Origin: JBGOUJ01 sp041477005
GTDB taxonomy: Bacteria > Acidobacteriota > Terriglobia > Bryobacterales > JACQDG01
Reading direction: 5' to 3'
Length of the DNA: 14,601 bases
Assembly (NCBI GenBank): GCA_041477005.1
Contig: JBGOUJ010000128.1
Location: 1 to 14,601, forward strand
In this document: positions 1-10,456 of the stretch, piece after piece
How positions within the stretch are numbered: position 1 is the first letter of the stretch
Layout of the letters: every line of letters begins with the position of its first letter
The notes under the pieces: model-generated
Seen by the model: only the letters and a program-made list of their open reading frames with translations
Told to the model about the DNA's origin: nothing
Database searches by the model: none
Translations under genes and position numbers: made by a program

Positions 1-473
1 ACTCCGAGGCGGTCGCAGTCCACGAGAAAAGGCTCAAAGAGCACGGGGATCTCCTCGATCCGCTCGTTCGCGAACGCCTCGAAGTCGCCACGTTCCATTC
101 CGCCGTCGACTACATCAAGGCCCTGCGCCTTCGCACGGTCCTGATGGAGGAGATGCGGCGGGTCTTCCAGACCTGCGACGTCTTGATGCTTCCATCCGGC
201 AATGCCGCCCCCAAACTGGACGCCGAAATCGTCGGTACCGATGCCCCTTCCGATCCGCCGCGACCGCCGCGCCCCGACACCTATGACCTCGCCAACGTGA
301 CCGGGATTCCCGCCATCGTGCTGCCCTGCGGTTTCACCGCCGGTCCTCCGTCCCTCCCCCTCGGCATCCAGTTCTGCGCCAAACCTTTCGACGAGGCGAC
401 CCTCTTCCGGATCGGCCACGCCTACCAATCGGCAACCGATTGGCATAAGCGCAGACCTCCGCTCCATGGCTGA
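1..473 (+). CDS. Amidase signature family protein, C-terminal part (partial, runs off left edge)
   Basis: The reading frame is open from base 3 to a TGA at 471-473, giving about 156 residues with no start in the window, so this is the 3' end of a longer gene. The sequence matches the C-terminal part of amidase-signature (GatA-like) hydrolases: a helical stretch, then CDVLMLPS, then DLANVTGIPAIVLPCGF and PLGIQF. The last corresponds to the family's GLPVGLQ strand, and a helix with an FDEATLFRIG segment follows. These enzymes hydrolyse amide bonds with a Lys-Ser-Ser triad; those residues would lie upstream of base 1 and cannot be checked. A free-standing amidase is more likely than true GatA, because no gatB or gatC is visible here, but the 5' context is missing. 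An internal ATG at 144 lies mid-domain and is not a plausible start. Family is fairly sure; substrate is unknown. Confidence 0.85.
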   Translation, partial: SEAVAVHEKRLKEHGDLLDPLVRERLEVATFHSAVDYIKALRLRTVLMEEMRRVFQTCDVLMLPSGNAAPKLDAEIVGTDAPSDPPRPPRPDTYDLANVTGIPAIVLPCGFTAGPPSLPLGIQFCAKPFDEATLFRIGHAYQSATDWHKRRPPLHG

Positions 474-1902
474 CTTGGCAGTGCTCTCGACGCGCGAGGA
501 ACGACCCTACCGACGGCGCCGCGTTCGAGTGACGACTCGAGCTGCCGTTCGCGCAGGAATCGTGCGTGCAAAATCAGCTCGCGCAGCGGCTTCGGTTGCC
601 CTCGTTCTTCTTGCGCCGCCATCCAGGCTGGTTGCACAGAACTGGCCCCAGTGGCGCGGCCCCTCCAGCCAGGGTGTTTCTGCCGAGTCGGGTCTGCCCA
701 CGCGCTGGAGCGCTACCGGGGACATTGCCTGGAAGGTCCCCCTCGCCGGCACGGGCACCTCATCCCCGATCGTGTGGGGCGACCGGATTTTCGTCACCTC
801 GCAGGTGGGCCAAGCTCCCGTGGCGCCGGGCGCGCATCCGCACCTCGCCCGGGATGACCGTGCTCTGGCCGAGCGCGAAAATGCCATTGGCCGCTCGCGT
901 GTATCGTCGAGCCGAGACGTCTTTCTGGTCGTCGAAGCGTTCCGCCGGTCGGACGGCGGGCGCCTCTGGGAATACCGCACCCCGGCGACCGGCGAATTCC
1001 CCGAGTTGCACGAAAAGCACAACCTGTCCACTCCGACGCCGGTCACCGACGGCGAGCGCGTATACGCCTGGTTCGGCAATGGCCAGATCGTGGCCCTGGA
1101 CATGGAAGGCGGGGTGCTGTGGACGCGCCACCTGGGCATCGACTACGGGTCGTTTCAGAACCAGTGGGGACACGGCAGCTCCCCAACGCTGTATCGCGAC
1201 TCGCTGATTTTGCTGTGCGACCACACCTCCCTGGCTTATCTGCTGGCGCTCGACAAGCGGACGGGTAAGGAGCGCTGGAAAGTGGACCGTGGCGCCCGCC
1301 GCACTTCCCACAGCACTCCGCTGGTTGTGCCCGGACCCGCAGGGGATGAGCTCATCGTTAACTCGAGCGAGCGCATTGACGCTTTCAACCCGGCTACGGG
1401 GGCGCTGCTGTGGCACGCGGGGGAGGAGCGGCAGACCCCGATCCCCTCCGCTGTCTTCCACGACGGCATCATTTATATGAGCCGCGGCTATCGCAACAGC
1501 GACGTATGGGCGATTCGCCCGGGGGGTCGCGGCGACGTCACCCGGACCCATGTGAAGTGGCGCACCCCCGGGGGCGCGTCCTATGTTCCCTCCATCGTTT
1601 ACTATAAGGGGCTGCTTTACATGACCAACGAGGTGGGCGTTGTGTCCTGCGTGGACGCCGAAACAGGCCAGCCGGTCTGGCGGCAGAGGCTGAGCGGATT
1701 GTTCTTCGCCTCTCCGGTCGCCGCCGACGGGAACATCTACAGGGCCAGTGAAACCGGCGAAACGTTTGTCTTGCGTGCCGGGCGCGAGCCGCAGGTCATC
1801 GCCCAGAACGACCTCGGGGAGCGATTCATTGCTTCGCCTGCCGTCTCAAACGGGCGATTATTCCTTCGCAGTGACAGGACGCTGTTCGCCGTCGGCAAGT
1901 AG
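466..1902 (+). CDS. Secreted PQQ-binding-like beta-propeller repeat protein
   Basis: This 478-residue protein has recurrent propeller blade motifs: SSPIVWGDRIFV, STPTPVTDGERVYAWF followed by IVALDMEGGVLW, LALDKRTGKERW, FNPATGALLW, VDAETGQPVW, and SPVAADGNIY near the end. This AxDxxTGxxxW pattern is typical of PQQ-dehydrogenase-like and BamB-like propellers. The mature region begins with NWPQWRGP, the usual start of the acidobacterial/planctomycete versions. No dehydrogenase residues or cytochrome domain are seen, so it may be a binding or scaffold protein rather than an enzyme. The listed ATG overlaps the amidase stop by 8 nt. It leaves a long Arg-rich N-terminus before the hydrophobic segment (about residues 41-53). 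An in-frame GTG at 562, with AGGA at 555-558 just upstream, would give a compact Sec signal peptide cleaved after LVAQ and may be the true start. Family is secure; function is unknown. Confidence 0.85.
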   Translation: MADLAVLSTREERPYRRRRVRVTTRAAVRAGIVRAKSARAAASVALVLLAPPSRLVAQNWPQWRGPSSQGVSAESGLPTRWSATGDIAWKVPLAGTGTSSPIVWGDRIFVTSQVGQAPVAPGAHPHLARDDRALAERENAIGRSRVSSSRDVFLVVEAFRRSDGGRLWEYRTPATGEFPELHEKHNLSTPTPVTDGERVYAWFGNGQIVALDMEGGVLWTRHLGIDYGSFQNQWGHGSSPTLYRDSLILLCDHTSLAYLLALDKRTGKERWKVDRGARRTSHSTPLVVPGPAGDELIVNSSERIDAFNPATGALLWHAGEERQTPIPSAVFHDGIIYMSRGYRNSDVWAIRPGGRGDVTRTHVKWRTPGGASYVPSIVYYKGLLYMTNEVGVVSCVDAETGQPVWRQRLSGLFFASPVAADGNIYRASETGETFVLRAGREPQVIAQNDLGERFIASPAVSNGRLFLRSDRTLFAVGK

Positions 1903-1915
1903 CGGCATCGAGTCC

Positions 1916-1936
1916 CATACACGGACTTCGTGTATG
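1916..1936. promoter_or_regulatory. Perfect 8-bp inverted repeat between the PQQ-propeller and OmpA-like genes
   Basis: CATACACG (1916-1923) and CGTGTATG (1929-1936) are perfect reverse complements around a 5-nt loop, 13 nt after the upstream stop and 26 nt before the next ATG. There is no T-tract, so a classical intrinsic terminator is not supported. The right arm runs into a possible -10 hexamer, TATGCT (1933-1938), without a recognisable -35. An operator or an RNA stem-loop are both possible. Confidence 0.4.
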
Positions 1937-1962
1937 CTGGCAATCAGATCGGAGACTGATCC

Positions 1963-2961
1963 ATGGAGACGCTCATGACCCGGTGCAGATGGTACGCAAT
2001 CTCGCTGCTTCTGTTTACTCTGACGACCCTCGCATTGGCGGCGGACCTGCCCGGTTCGAAAGACCCGCCGGGCATGAAGCGGTACGAAGGCAGCGAAATC
2101 ATCGGCTATCGCGCGCCTAAATTCGATGAGTTCTTACTGCCGCTCGGCCCCCCCGCGCAGATGGCGCCGCCGTCGTACGAAAAAAGCCTTTCGGTAGACG
2201 GCCTGATCAGCCGCTACACTTACATCGCGCCCGCAGGCCGCTCTCCCGCTGAGCTGTTCCGCAACTACAAACAGGAATTTCAGCGGCTCGGCCTGGTGAC
2301 GCTCTATGAAAAAGGGAACAACCAGAAAGGCTGGTTCGGTCCTACGTTTGGCCAAGTTGCGGAAGAGGATCAGCTCGGCCAGATCCTCGCTTACAACGAA
2401 AGCCAGGAGCGGGTGATCGTGGGCAAGTCGAAGGATGCCCCTCCAACCTACTATTACGTCTTTGTGACCGCCTATCTGGACGGAGTGATTCCGCACCGTC
2501 TCGAGCAAACGGTCGGCAAGGACCGGGCTCTGGTGCAACTGGTCCTCATCGCACCGGAAAAGATGGCGGAAAAGATGACGTTCGTCAGTGCGGAGGAGAT
2601 GTCAAAGTCTCTGGCCGATGCCGGGAAGGTCGTCTTGTACGGACTTTACTTCGACACGGACAAGGACACCGTTCGGCCCGATTCTCAACCGATGATCGAA
2701 GAAATCGCCAAGCTCTTGAGGGCCAATCCAAACTTGAAGGTTCGCGTTGTCGGCCATACGGACAATCAGGGCACGTCCGAGCACAATCTGGACCTCAGCC
2801 GCCGGCGCTCCGCAAGTGTAGTGCGTGAATTGAGTTCCAAGCAGGCCATAGCGGCCGATCGCCTGGACTCTTTCGGCTGCGGGTTGTACGCGCCGGTCGC
2901 GTCGAATGGCTCCGAACAGGGTCGAGCGAAGAACCGCCGGGTAGAGCTGGTTGCTTGGTAG
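1963..2961 (+). CDS. Periplasmic OmpA-family protein with DUF4892-like N-terminal domain
   Basis: The protein has 332 residues. Residues about 5-27 form a Sec signal peptide (hydrophobic LLLFTLTTLALA, cleavage near ALAAD). Residues about 30-200 resemble DUF4892 (PGS-DPPGMKRYEGSEIIGY, FDEFLLPLGP, YIAPAGRSPAELFRNY), a domain often found ahead of OmpA in envelope proteins; this match is from memory of the family. Residues about 222-331 are an OmpA C-terminal peptidoglycan-binding domain with YFDTDKDTVRPDS, GHTDNQG (264-270), LSRRRSASV (278-286) and KNRRVELV. Asp267 and Arg282 align with the two residues that contact meso-diaminopimelate in E. coli OmpA. No beta-barrel is present, so it is probably a soluble or peripheral cell-wall tether. 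GGAG at 1951-1954 sits 8 nt before ATG 1963. A second ATG at 1975, with its own GGAG at 1965-1968, is an equally possible start. Confidence 0.88.
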   Translation: METLMTRCRWYAISLLLFTLTTLALAADLPGSKDPPGMKRYEGSEIIGYRAPKFDEFLLPLGPPAQMAPPSYEKSLSVDGLISRYTYIAPAGRSPAELFRNYKQEFQRLGLVTLYEKGNNQKGWFGPTFGQVAEEDQLGQILAYNESQERVIVGKSKDAPPTYYYVFVTAYLDGVIPHRLEQTVGKDRALVQLVLIAPEKMAEKMTFVSAEEMSKSLADAGKVVLYGLYFDTDKDTVRPDSQPMIEEIAKLLRANPNLKVRVVGHTDNQGTSEHNLDLSRRRSASVVRELSSKQAIAADRLDSFGCGLYAPVASNGSEQGRAKNRRVELVAW

Positions 2962-3210
2962 TTCGCGCTCAAACCAGCGACCTCCGGCGGCGCCTGCGAA
3001 TTGGGCCGCCCCAAGCCCACGGCTCAGCCCATCTTTCGCCAACCCGGTGGTGCGGGGCCGCCACGGCGATAAGAAAATGATCCAGTCTACAGGAAGTAGG
3101 GAGATCCGTCGCCATGGAAGCTGGTGCCGCGTCTCCACGGCGCGGGTGGCATGGTGAGCGCGACGAGGACGTCCCAATGGCGCAGTCTCGATTCGCCGAT
3201 CGATTCATCC
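2962..3210. other. Convergent intergenic region with a weak hairpin
   Basis: This is 249 nt between two genes that converge. No credible coding frame is seen; the short open frames lack a ribosome-binding site and a recognisable product. A GC-rich hairpin lies at 3047-3064 (GTGGTG, 6-nt loop, CGCCAC, one G-U pair). It is followed by A-rich sequence instead of Ts, so it is at best a weak terminator candidate for the OmpA-like gene. Confidence 0.4.
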
Positions 3211-5868
3211 TCAAGGGCGCTCCACCGGAGCGCGCCGCCGCAGCTCGTCGAAGAAGTTGAGCAGGAAGACAACGTGTTGCGGGCCTTTCTGGTCTGACGC
3301 CCCCTCCTGCACGACGGCGAAACGCTTGCCATCTGGCGCCAGATCGAAGAGCTGGCCCACGTCCTTCTTCTCCGCCCACCGCCGCGGCTTGCTCGCCACG
3401 AACGCCTCGCCGTTCGCCCTGTAGCTCGCCACCATCACCACGCCTTCACGGCTCCGGTAGAACAACTCGCTCCCCTTCTTCGACCACACCGGCCAGTCCC
3501 CGCCGCCCGTGGAGATCTGCCACTTCCCTCCCGGCCCCGGAAAGCGCCGCACGTACACCTCCTCGCTCCCCGACTCGTTGGACCGGTACGCCAGCCACTT
3601 CCCGTCGGGCGAGATCATCGGCGCGCTATTGGCGAACGGTGTCTGCAGAAAGATCTCCGCCTTCCCCGCCTTCGGATGGCCGCTCTCCACGCCGTCCAAA
3701 GGCAAGGTCCACAGATCGTAATTGGTTTGCGCGCTCACCTCGACGAACGCCAGCCGCCTGCCATCCGGCGAGAACGAGGAGGGTAACTGGACATTGTTGC
3801 TTTCCGTCAGCCGGGTGGCCTCGCCCGCGCCGTCCGCTCGCATCCAGTACAGGTTCTGCGCGCCTCCGTGCCTCCGGGACGAGAACGCTATGTGTTTACC
3901 GTCCGGGCTCCATACCGGCCACGCGTCCAAGCCGGGTGTGAAGGTGAGGCGGGTCATCGTGTCCCGCTCCCACTCGTACACCCACACGTCCGTGTTGCCG
4001 CCCTCCACCAGCCCTATCGCCAGTCGCTTGCCGTCCGGTGAGAAACGCGGAGCGCCAAAACACTCCCCCGCCAAGGCGCGCAGCGGTCGCGTCTGCCCCG
4101 TGCTGTCCAGCCACACCAGTGTTTGCCGCGCCGCCTGTCGCTTGACGTATAACAGCATCCCGCTCCGCGTCACGTCGACTTCCACTCCACCCGGGTAGAA
4201 TTGGCTGGCCACGTCCTCCACCACCGGCGCGGCCGGTCCGTTCAACTCCAGCCGCCCCGGATCCATCGGCGCCGCATACAGCACGTTCTGGCGCACATAC
4301 AGCAGGTGCCCGCTCGACGCGTAGCGGCCGTAGGATCCCCCGCGCGCGAGCGTCTTCCGCTGGCCCGTCCGCAGCGACTGCACGTCGATCGTGGCGCCGT
4401 CAAAGTCCAGGCCGGTGGTGTGGGCCGTAAACAGCACCGCCTGCGCTCCCGGGAGCACCTCGGGCCAGCGATGCGTATACTCCTGCTTCAACTCCGTTAC
4501 CGGCTGTGGAGCGCCGCCGCCCGAGGGTATCCGCCAGAGACCGCTGTTGGCGTTCAGAGCGGCGATGATGTTGCCGTCGTCGCCCCAGCTTCCTCCCACA
4601 GCCCGCGGCGCTTCACACAGCACCGCCGCGCCGCCGCCTAGTACCGATACTTTCTTGAGCTTACCGCCGGCGAAGAAACCTACGGATTGGCCGTCGGGCG
4701 AGAAGAAGGGCTCGCTGGCGTCCTCGGTCCCTGGGATCGGCGCGGCTTGCTCCTGGCCCAGGGGGCGGGTGTAGAGGCGCACTTTGCCGTCCGGACCGCG
4801 GCCGGTGTAGACCAGGCGCGTGCCATCGGGAGAGAGGATCGCACTGGCGCCGGAGCCTGTGGGCGCGAACTCCGGACCTGGATCGACGTTCAGGCGGACC
4901 AGGGGATGGCTTATCGGCCGCGCCGCGCTCCAGAGAAACGCGCCCAGAGCGAAGGAAATCGCTGCGAGCACGGCTGCCACGGCCCACGGCAAGACCCGCT
5001 GTGGCGGCTGTGGTGGAGCAGTTTCCGGGGTACTGTCGCTGAGCGCGATTCGCGCCTCGCCGATGGCCTGCAACCGCTGCTTGGGATCCTTTTCCAGACA
5101 TCGTCGCAGCAGCGGCCGCATCGCAGCGGGCGCCAGCTTCAGGTCCGGTTCTATGGTTAGCACCGCAGCCAAAGTGTCCGACACCGTCGCGCCACCGAAG
5201 AGCTGCCGCCCCGTCAGCATCTTGTACAGCACCACGCCGTACGCCCAAATGTCCGCCCGCCGGTCGACCGCCGCGCCGCGCGCCTGCTCCGGGCTCATGT
5301 ACGCCACGGTGCCCAGAATCACTCCGGCTCTGGTTGAGGCCAGGCTTATGGTGGGCGAGTTGGCCGCGTTGGAGCCGGCAGGGGCGTCGTCGAGGGCTTT
5401 GGCGAGGCCGAAGTCCAGCACCTTGACGCTGCCCTCGGCCGTCAGCTTCAGGTTGGCGGGCTTCAAATCCCGGTGGACAATCCCCCTCTCGTGCGCGTAC
5501 TCCAGCGCATCGGCGATCTGCTTCGCGATGGGCAGCGCTTCGTTGATCGGGATCGGCCCCGCGCTGATCCGCTCCGCCAGCGTTGGCCCCTCCACCAGTT
5601 CCATCGCGAGCGCCCGGATACCGCCCGACTCTTCAAGACCGTAGAGCGTGGCGATGTTGGGATGGTTCAACGACGCCAGCACCTGTGCTTCGCGCTCAAA
5701 GTGCGCCATCCGCTCGGCGTCTTTCGAGAAAAGCTCGGGAAGAACCTTGAGTGCGACGTCACGGTTCAGGCGCGCGTCGGCGGCGCGATAGACTTCTCCC
5801 ATGCCGCCGGCGCCGATGGGGGCGAGGATCTCGTAGGGTCCGACGCGGGTCCCAGTAGGCAAGGGCAT
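3211..5868 (-). CDS. Transmembrane Ser/Thr protein kinase (PknB-like) with C-terminal TolB/PD40 beta-propeller
   Basis: This 885-residue protein phosphorylates Ser/Thr on as yet unknown partners. The N-terminal Hanks-type kinase domain (about 12-275) has a glycine loop GAGGMGEVYRA, the ATP lysine Lys41 in VALKVL, the helix-C Glu60, HRDLKPAN (132-139, Asp134 and Asn139 present), DFG (152-154), SPE (192-194) and DIWAYGVVLYKMLTG. The kinase therefore looks active. A Pro-rich linker leads to one transmembrane helix (about 293-313). The remaining roughly 570 residues carry at least six SPDG motifs and one APDG, the PD40/TolB-like blade signature, so a sensor propeller is expected outside the membrane. 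It lies 60 bp downstream of the co-directional amidohydrolase gene and may be co-transcribed with it. No good Shine-Dalgarno precedes the ATG. This architecture is abundant in Acidobacteriota. Confidence 0.93.
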   Translation of the reverse strand: MPLPTGTRVGPYEILAPIGAGGMGEVYRAADARLNRDVALKVLPELFSKDAERMAHFEREAQVLASLNHPNIATLYGLEESGGIRALAMELVEGPTLAERISAGPIPINEALPIAKQIADALEYAHERGIVHRDLKPANLKLTAEGSVKVLDFGLAKALDDAPAGSNAANSPTISLASTRAGVILGTVAYMSPEQARGAAVDRRADIWAYGVVLYKMLTGRQLFGGATVSDTLAAVLTIEPDLKLAPAAMRPLLRRCLEKDPKQRLQAIGEARIALSDSTPETAPPQPPQRVLPWAVAAVLAAISFALGAFLWSAARPISHPLVRLNVDPGPEFAPTGSGASAILSPDGTRLVYTGRGPDGKVRLYTRPLGQEQAAPIPGTEDASEPFFSPDGQSVGFFAGGKLKKVSVLGGGAAVLCEAPRAVGGSWGDDGNIIAALNANSGLWRIPSGGGAPQPVTELKQEYTHRWPEVLPGAQAVLFTAHTTGLDFDGATIDVQSLRTGQRKTLARGGSYGRYASSGHLLYVRQNVLYAAPMDPGRLELNGPAAPVVEDVASQFYPGGVEVDVTRSGMLLYVKRQAARQTLVWLDSTGQTRPLRALAGECFGAPRFSPDGKRLAIGLVEGGNTDVWVYEWERDTMTRLTFTPGLDAWPVWSPDGKHIAFSSRRHGGAQNLYWMRADGAGEATRLTESNNVQLPSSFSPDGRRLAFVEVSAQTNYDLWTLPLDGVESGHPKAGKAEIFLQTPFANSAPMISPDGKWLAYRSNESGSEEVYVRRFPGPGGKWQISTGGGDWPVWSKKGSELFYRSREGVVMVASYRANGEAFVASKPRRWAEKKDVGQLFDLAPDGKRFAVVQEGASDQKGPQHVVFLLNFFDELRRRAPVERP

Positions 5869-5928
5869 GTCTTAGCTAGCCATTCGTGCAATCGGTTACT
5901 GAACTCTCGATTCGTCAGGGCGTGTCGC

Positions 5929-6840
5929 CTAAAACTTCACCTTGATAATGCGCCTGGCGTTTTGATGAAAGATCTTACGCTGGATCTTCGGGTCGGGGGC
6001 CAAGCGCCGGACTGCCGCGAGGATCTGCGCCCCGAGGCACTTGTCCCCTTCGCCAACAGTGTCGGTGCAATCGCTGCCGAACATCAGTTTGTCCTGGTGT
6101 CGCTTGAGGAAGTCACGGGCCTGATCCTCGTCGCGCAACATGGAATTTAAGCCTGAGCCGGCGGAGAGGTCGCCGTACATATTGGGGTAGTCGGAAAGCA
6201 GGCGGTCCGTGATGCCGCCGGGCGTGACTTTCCCCTTGGGGTACATCGTGACCTGATCGCAATTGCGGTCGATGTTGGCCCACCAGGTTTGGGCATGCCC
6301 GATGAAGTTCACCTTCGGGAATTTCTGGAGCATTGTATGGAGGCGTTCGATGTGAAGGTTATAGGTGTCGTGCTGGAAGTGCATAAGCACGGGCACGTGA
6401 TGCTCCAGGGCGATCCGGGCCACAAGCTGCATTGAGGACGAGTCGCAATCGACATGAAACTTCTGCTCGCCGATGCCCGGCGCTCCCGTCTTCAGATATT
6501 TCTCCAGCGTCTCGCGCGTTGCCGGAATGTCGGGCAATTCGTTGGCGAAATAGACGAATTCCTTGGGATGATTGTGCGCGAGGCTCACGCACGTGTCGTT
6601 CCCCCCGACGTCGAGTCCAGGTGTAGGCTTATAGCCGGCCGGTAACAGGATGGTCTTGGCAACGCCCATCTTGCGCTGGTGCGCTGCCAGTTGATCGTCT
6701 GTACGGCCGCTGTAGTTGGTGTGTTGATGAATATCGAGGACGCGAAGGTCTTCCCTGGCCTCTAAGGCAAGGTCCGCCAGGCAGCCGACGGAGGCAGCGA
6801 CGAACGCGCGCCGGGAGAGGAAATCAATGGGGTTGGCCAT
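5929..6840 (-). CDS. Tat-exported metal-dependent amidohydrolase (Amidohydro_2, COG2159-like)
   Basis: This 303-residue TIM-barrel hydrolase begins with a twin-arginine signal: SRRAFVAAS at residues 9-17, then a modest hydrophobic stretch. It is therefore probably folded with its metal in the cytoplasm and then exported. Metal-binding features are DIHQHT (His38 and His40), MHFQHD (His154/His157), FIGHAQTWW (His182) and LMFGSDCTD (Asp257), in the order expected for the amidohydrolase-2 group. That group includes decarboxylases and lactone hydrolases of the ACMSD type, so amide hydrolysis should not be assumed. Length is normal for the family. The gene diverges from the PSD1 gene across 408 bp and precedes the kinase on the same strand. 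Only a weak AAGAA-like ribosome site is seen before the ATG. Substrate is unknown. Confidence 0.88.
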   Translation of the reverse strand: MANPIDFLSRRAFVAASVGCLADLALEAREDLRVLDIHQHTNYSGRTDDQLAAHQRKMGVAKTILLPAGYKPTPGLDVGGNDTCVSLAHNHPKEFVYFANELPDIPATRETLEKYLKTGAPGIGEQKFHVDCDSSSMQLVARIALEHHVPVLMHFQHDTYNLHIERLHTMLQKFPKVNFIGHAQTWWANIDRNCDQVTMYPKGKVTPGGITDRLLSDYPNMYGDLSAGSGLNSMLRDEDQARDFLKRHQDKLMFGSDCTDTVGEGDKCLGAQILAAVRRLAPDPKIQRKIFHQNARRIIKVKF

Positions 6841-7061
6841 CGGTTCTTGAGTTTATCACGTCCTGCCTGACGAGCTGGTTGTGAAAAGTTTCCAGGCTGA
6901 ACGCCGGCCCTTGTCCTTGCGGTAATCTTCCCTGGAGCAGGGACGGAGAGGCGCCCGAGAAATCTTCCGGGACTGGGCGCTCCGGGTTGGCTCTGCCCCT
7001 GGGGCCTGCTACGTATCATTGTTTTGGGGTACATGGAACGATACAGCACGAAAAAATCTGC
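6841..7061. other. Divergent intergenic region with inverted repeats
   Basis: The left half of the region between the divergent amidohydrolase and PSD1 genes is non-coding as far as I can see. It contains GCGCCC (6951-6956) with GGGCGC (6975-6980), a palindromic GCCCCTGGGGC (6996-7006), and an imperfect inverted repeat at 7013-7044. No convincing minus-strand promoter for the amidohydrolase could be picked out; a TAAACT at 6850-6855 on that strand lacks a matching -35. Confidence 0.4.
7013..7044. promoter_or_regulatory. Imperfect inverted repeat upstream of the PSD1 promoter (possible operator)
   Basis: GTATCATT (7013-7020) and AACGATAC (7037-7044) are complementary at 7 of 8 positions, with 16 nt between the arms. 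The right arm ends 17 bp upstream of the -35 hexamer at 7062. This position suits an activator or a shared regulator of the divergent genes. No regulator gene lies in the window, so this remains a positional inference. Confidence 0.3.
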
Positions 7062-7089
7062 TTGTAACCGAGCCGGGCGGGTGTATACT
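7062..7089 (+). promoter_or_regulatory. Sigma-70-type promoter for the PSD1-DUF1501 genes
   Basis: TTGTAA (7062-7067) and TATACT (7084-7089) are separated by 16 bp, with TG directly before the -10. They match TTGACA/TATAAT at four and five of six positions. Transcription would start near 7096, giving a leader of about 150 nt before the ATG at 7249. It is the best promoter seen in the window. Confidence 0.6.
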
Positions 7090-7159
7090 GCGGCCATCCG
7101 GATGCCCTGCAGAAATCCCAGGAGTCTCGAGGGTGGCACGCGCGCGGGAGTGGCCTGCC

Positions 7160-7248
7160 ATGGGGGGTGACCCGCTTTGCGCAAATCCACATACCACAGT
7201 ATCAGCGCTACTCCCTGACTATCTTGGCGGTGATTGGGTACAACATCT

Positions 7249-7252
<4 letters not shown>
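7160..7252 (+). CDS. Possible 30-residue leader peptide ORF overlapping the PSD1 start
   Basis: ATG at 7160 follows GGGAG (7146-7150) by 9 nt and opens 30 codons ending at TGA 7250-7252. That stop overlaps the ATG at 7249 as ATGA. The peptide begins MGGDPLCANPH and ends GGDWVQHL; it has no signal peptide, transmembrane segment or run of one amino acid typical of attenuation leaders. It lies wholly between the predicted promoter and the PSD1 gene, which has no strong Shine-Dalgarno of its own, so translational coupling is plausible. The same frame is open further upstream, beyond the promoter, so chance is also possible. Small unknown ORF, low to moderate confidence. Confidence 0.3.
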
Positions 7253-10440
<3,188 letters not shown>

Positions 10441-10445
10441 CATTC

Positions 10446-10451
10446 AGGGAG
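10446..10451 (+). promoter_or_regulatory. Ribosome-binding site of the DUF1501 gene
   Basis: AGGGAG lies 5 nt before ATG 10457, inside the 16-nt gap after the PSD1 stop. It fixes the start and fits independent initiation within a shared transcript. Confidence 0.7.
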
Positions 10452-10456
10452 CAACC

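Noticed and set aside
760..1551. 263-codon minus-strand open frame opposite the PQQ-propeller gene
   Set aside because: It mirrors a high-GC coding gene. The translation has no domain or signal peptide, while the plus strand shows clear propeller blades.
2602..3177. 191-codon minus-strand frame running across the OmpA-like gene end and the convergent gap
   Set aside because: It lies mostly opposite the OmpA domain, has an Arg/Gly-rich translation, and has no ribosome site. Judged a shadow.
3217..3233. 7-bp hairpin (GCGCTCC/GGAGCGC) near the kinase stop codon
   Set aside because: It lies inside the last codons of the kinase gene with no T-tract in the transcript direction; not enough for a terminator call.
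4820..5644. 274-codon plus-strand open frame inside the kinase gene
   Set aside because: The kinase motifs on the minus strand are complete. This frame is Ser/Arg/Ala-rich without recognisable motifs.
6139..6156. String CATGGAATTTAAGCCTGA resembling 14495-14511 (one base shorter there)
   Set aside because: One copy is inside the amidohydrolase coding sequence. The match is short, single and without flanking similarity, so chance is the simplest reading.
7019..7159. Upstream part of the frame that contains the leader ORF, from ATG 7019
   Set aside because: This start precedes the predicted promoter, so its mRNA would not come from it. Only the part from ATG 7160 is considered.
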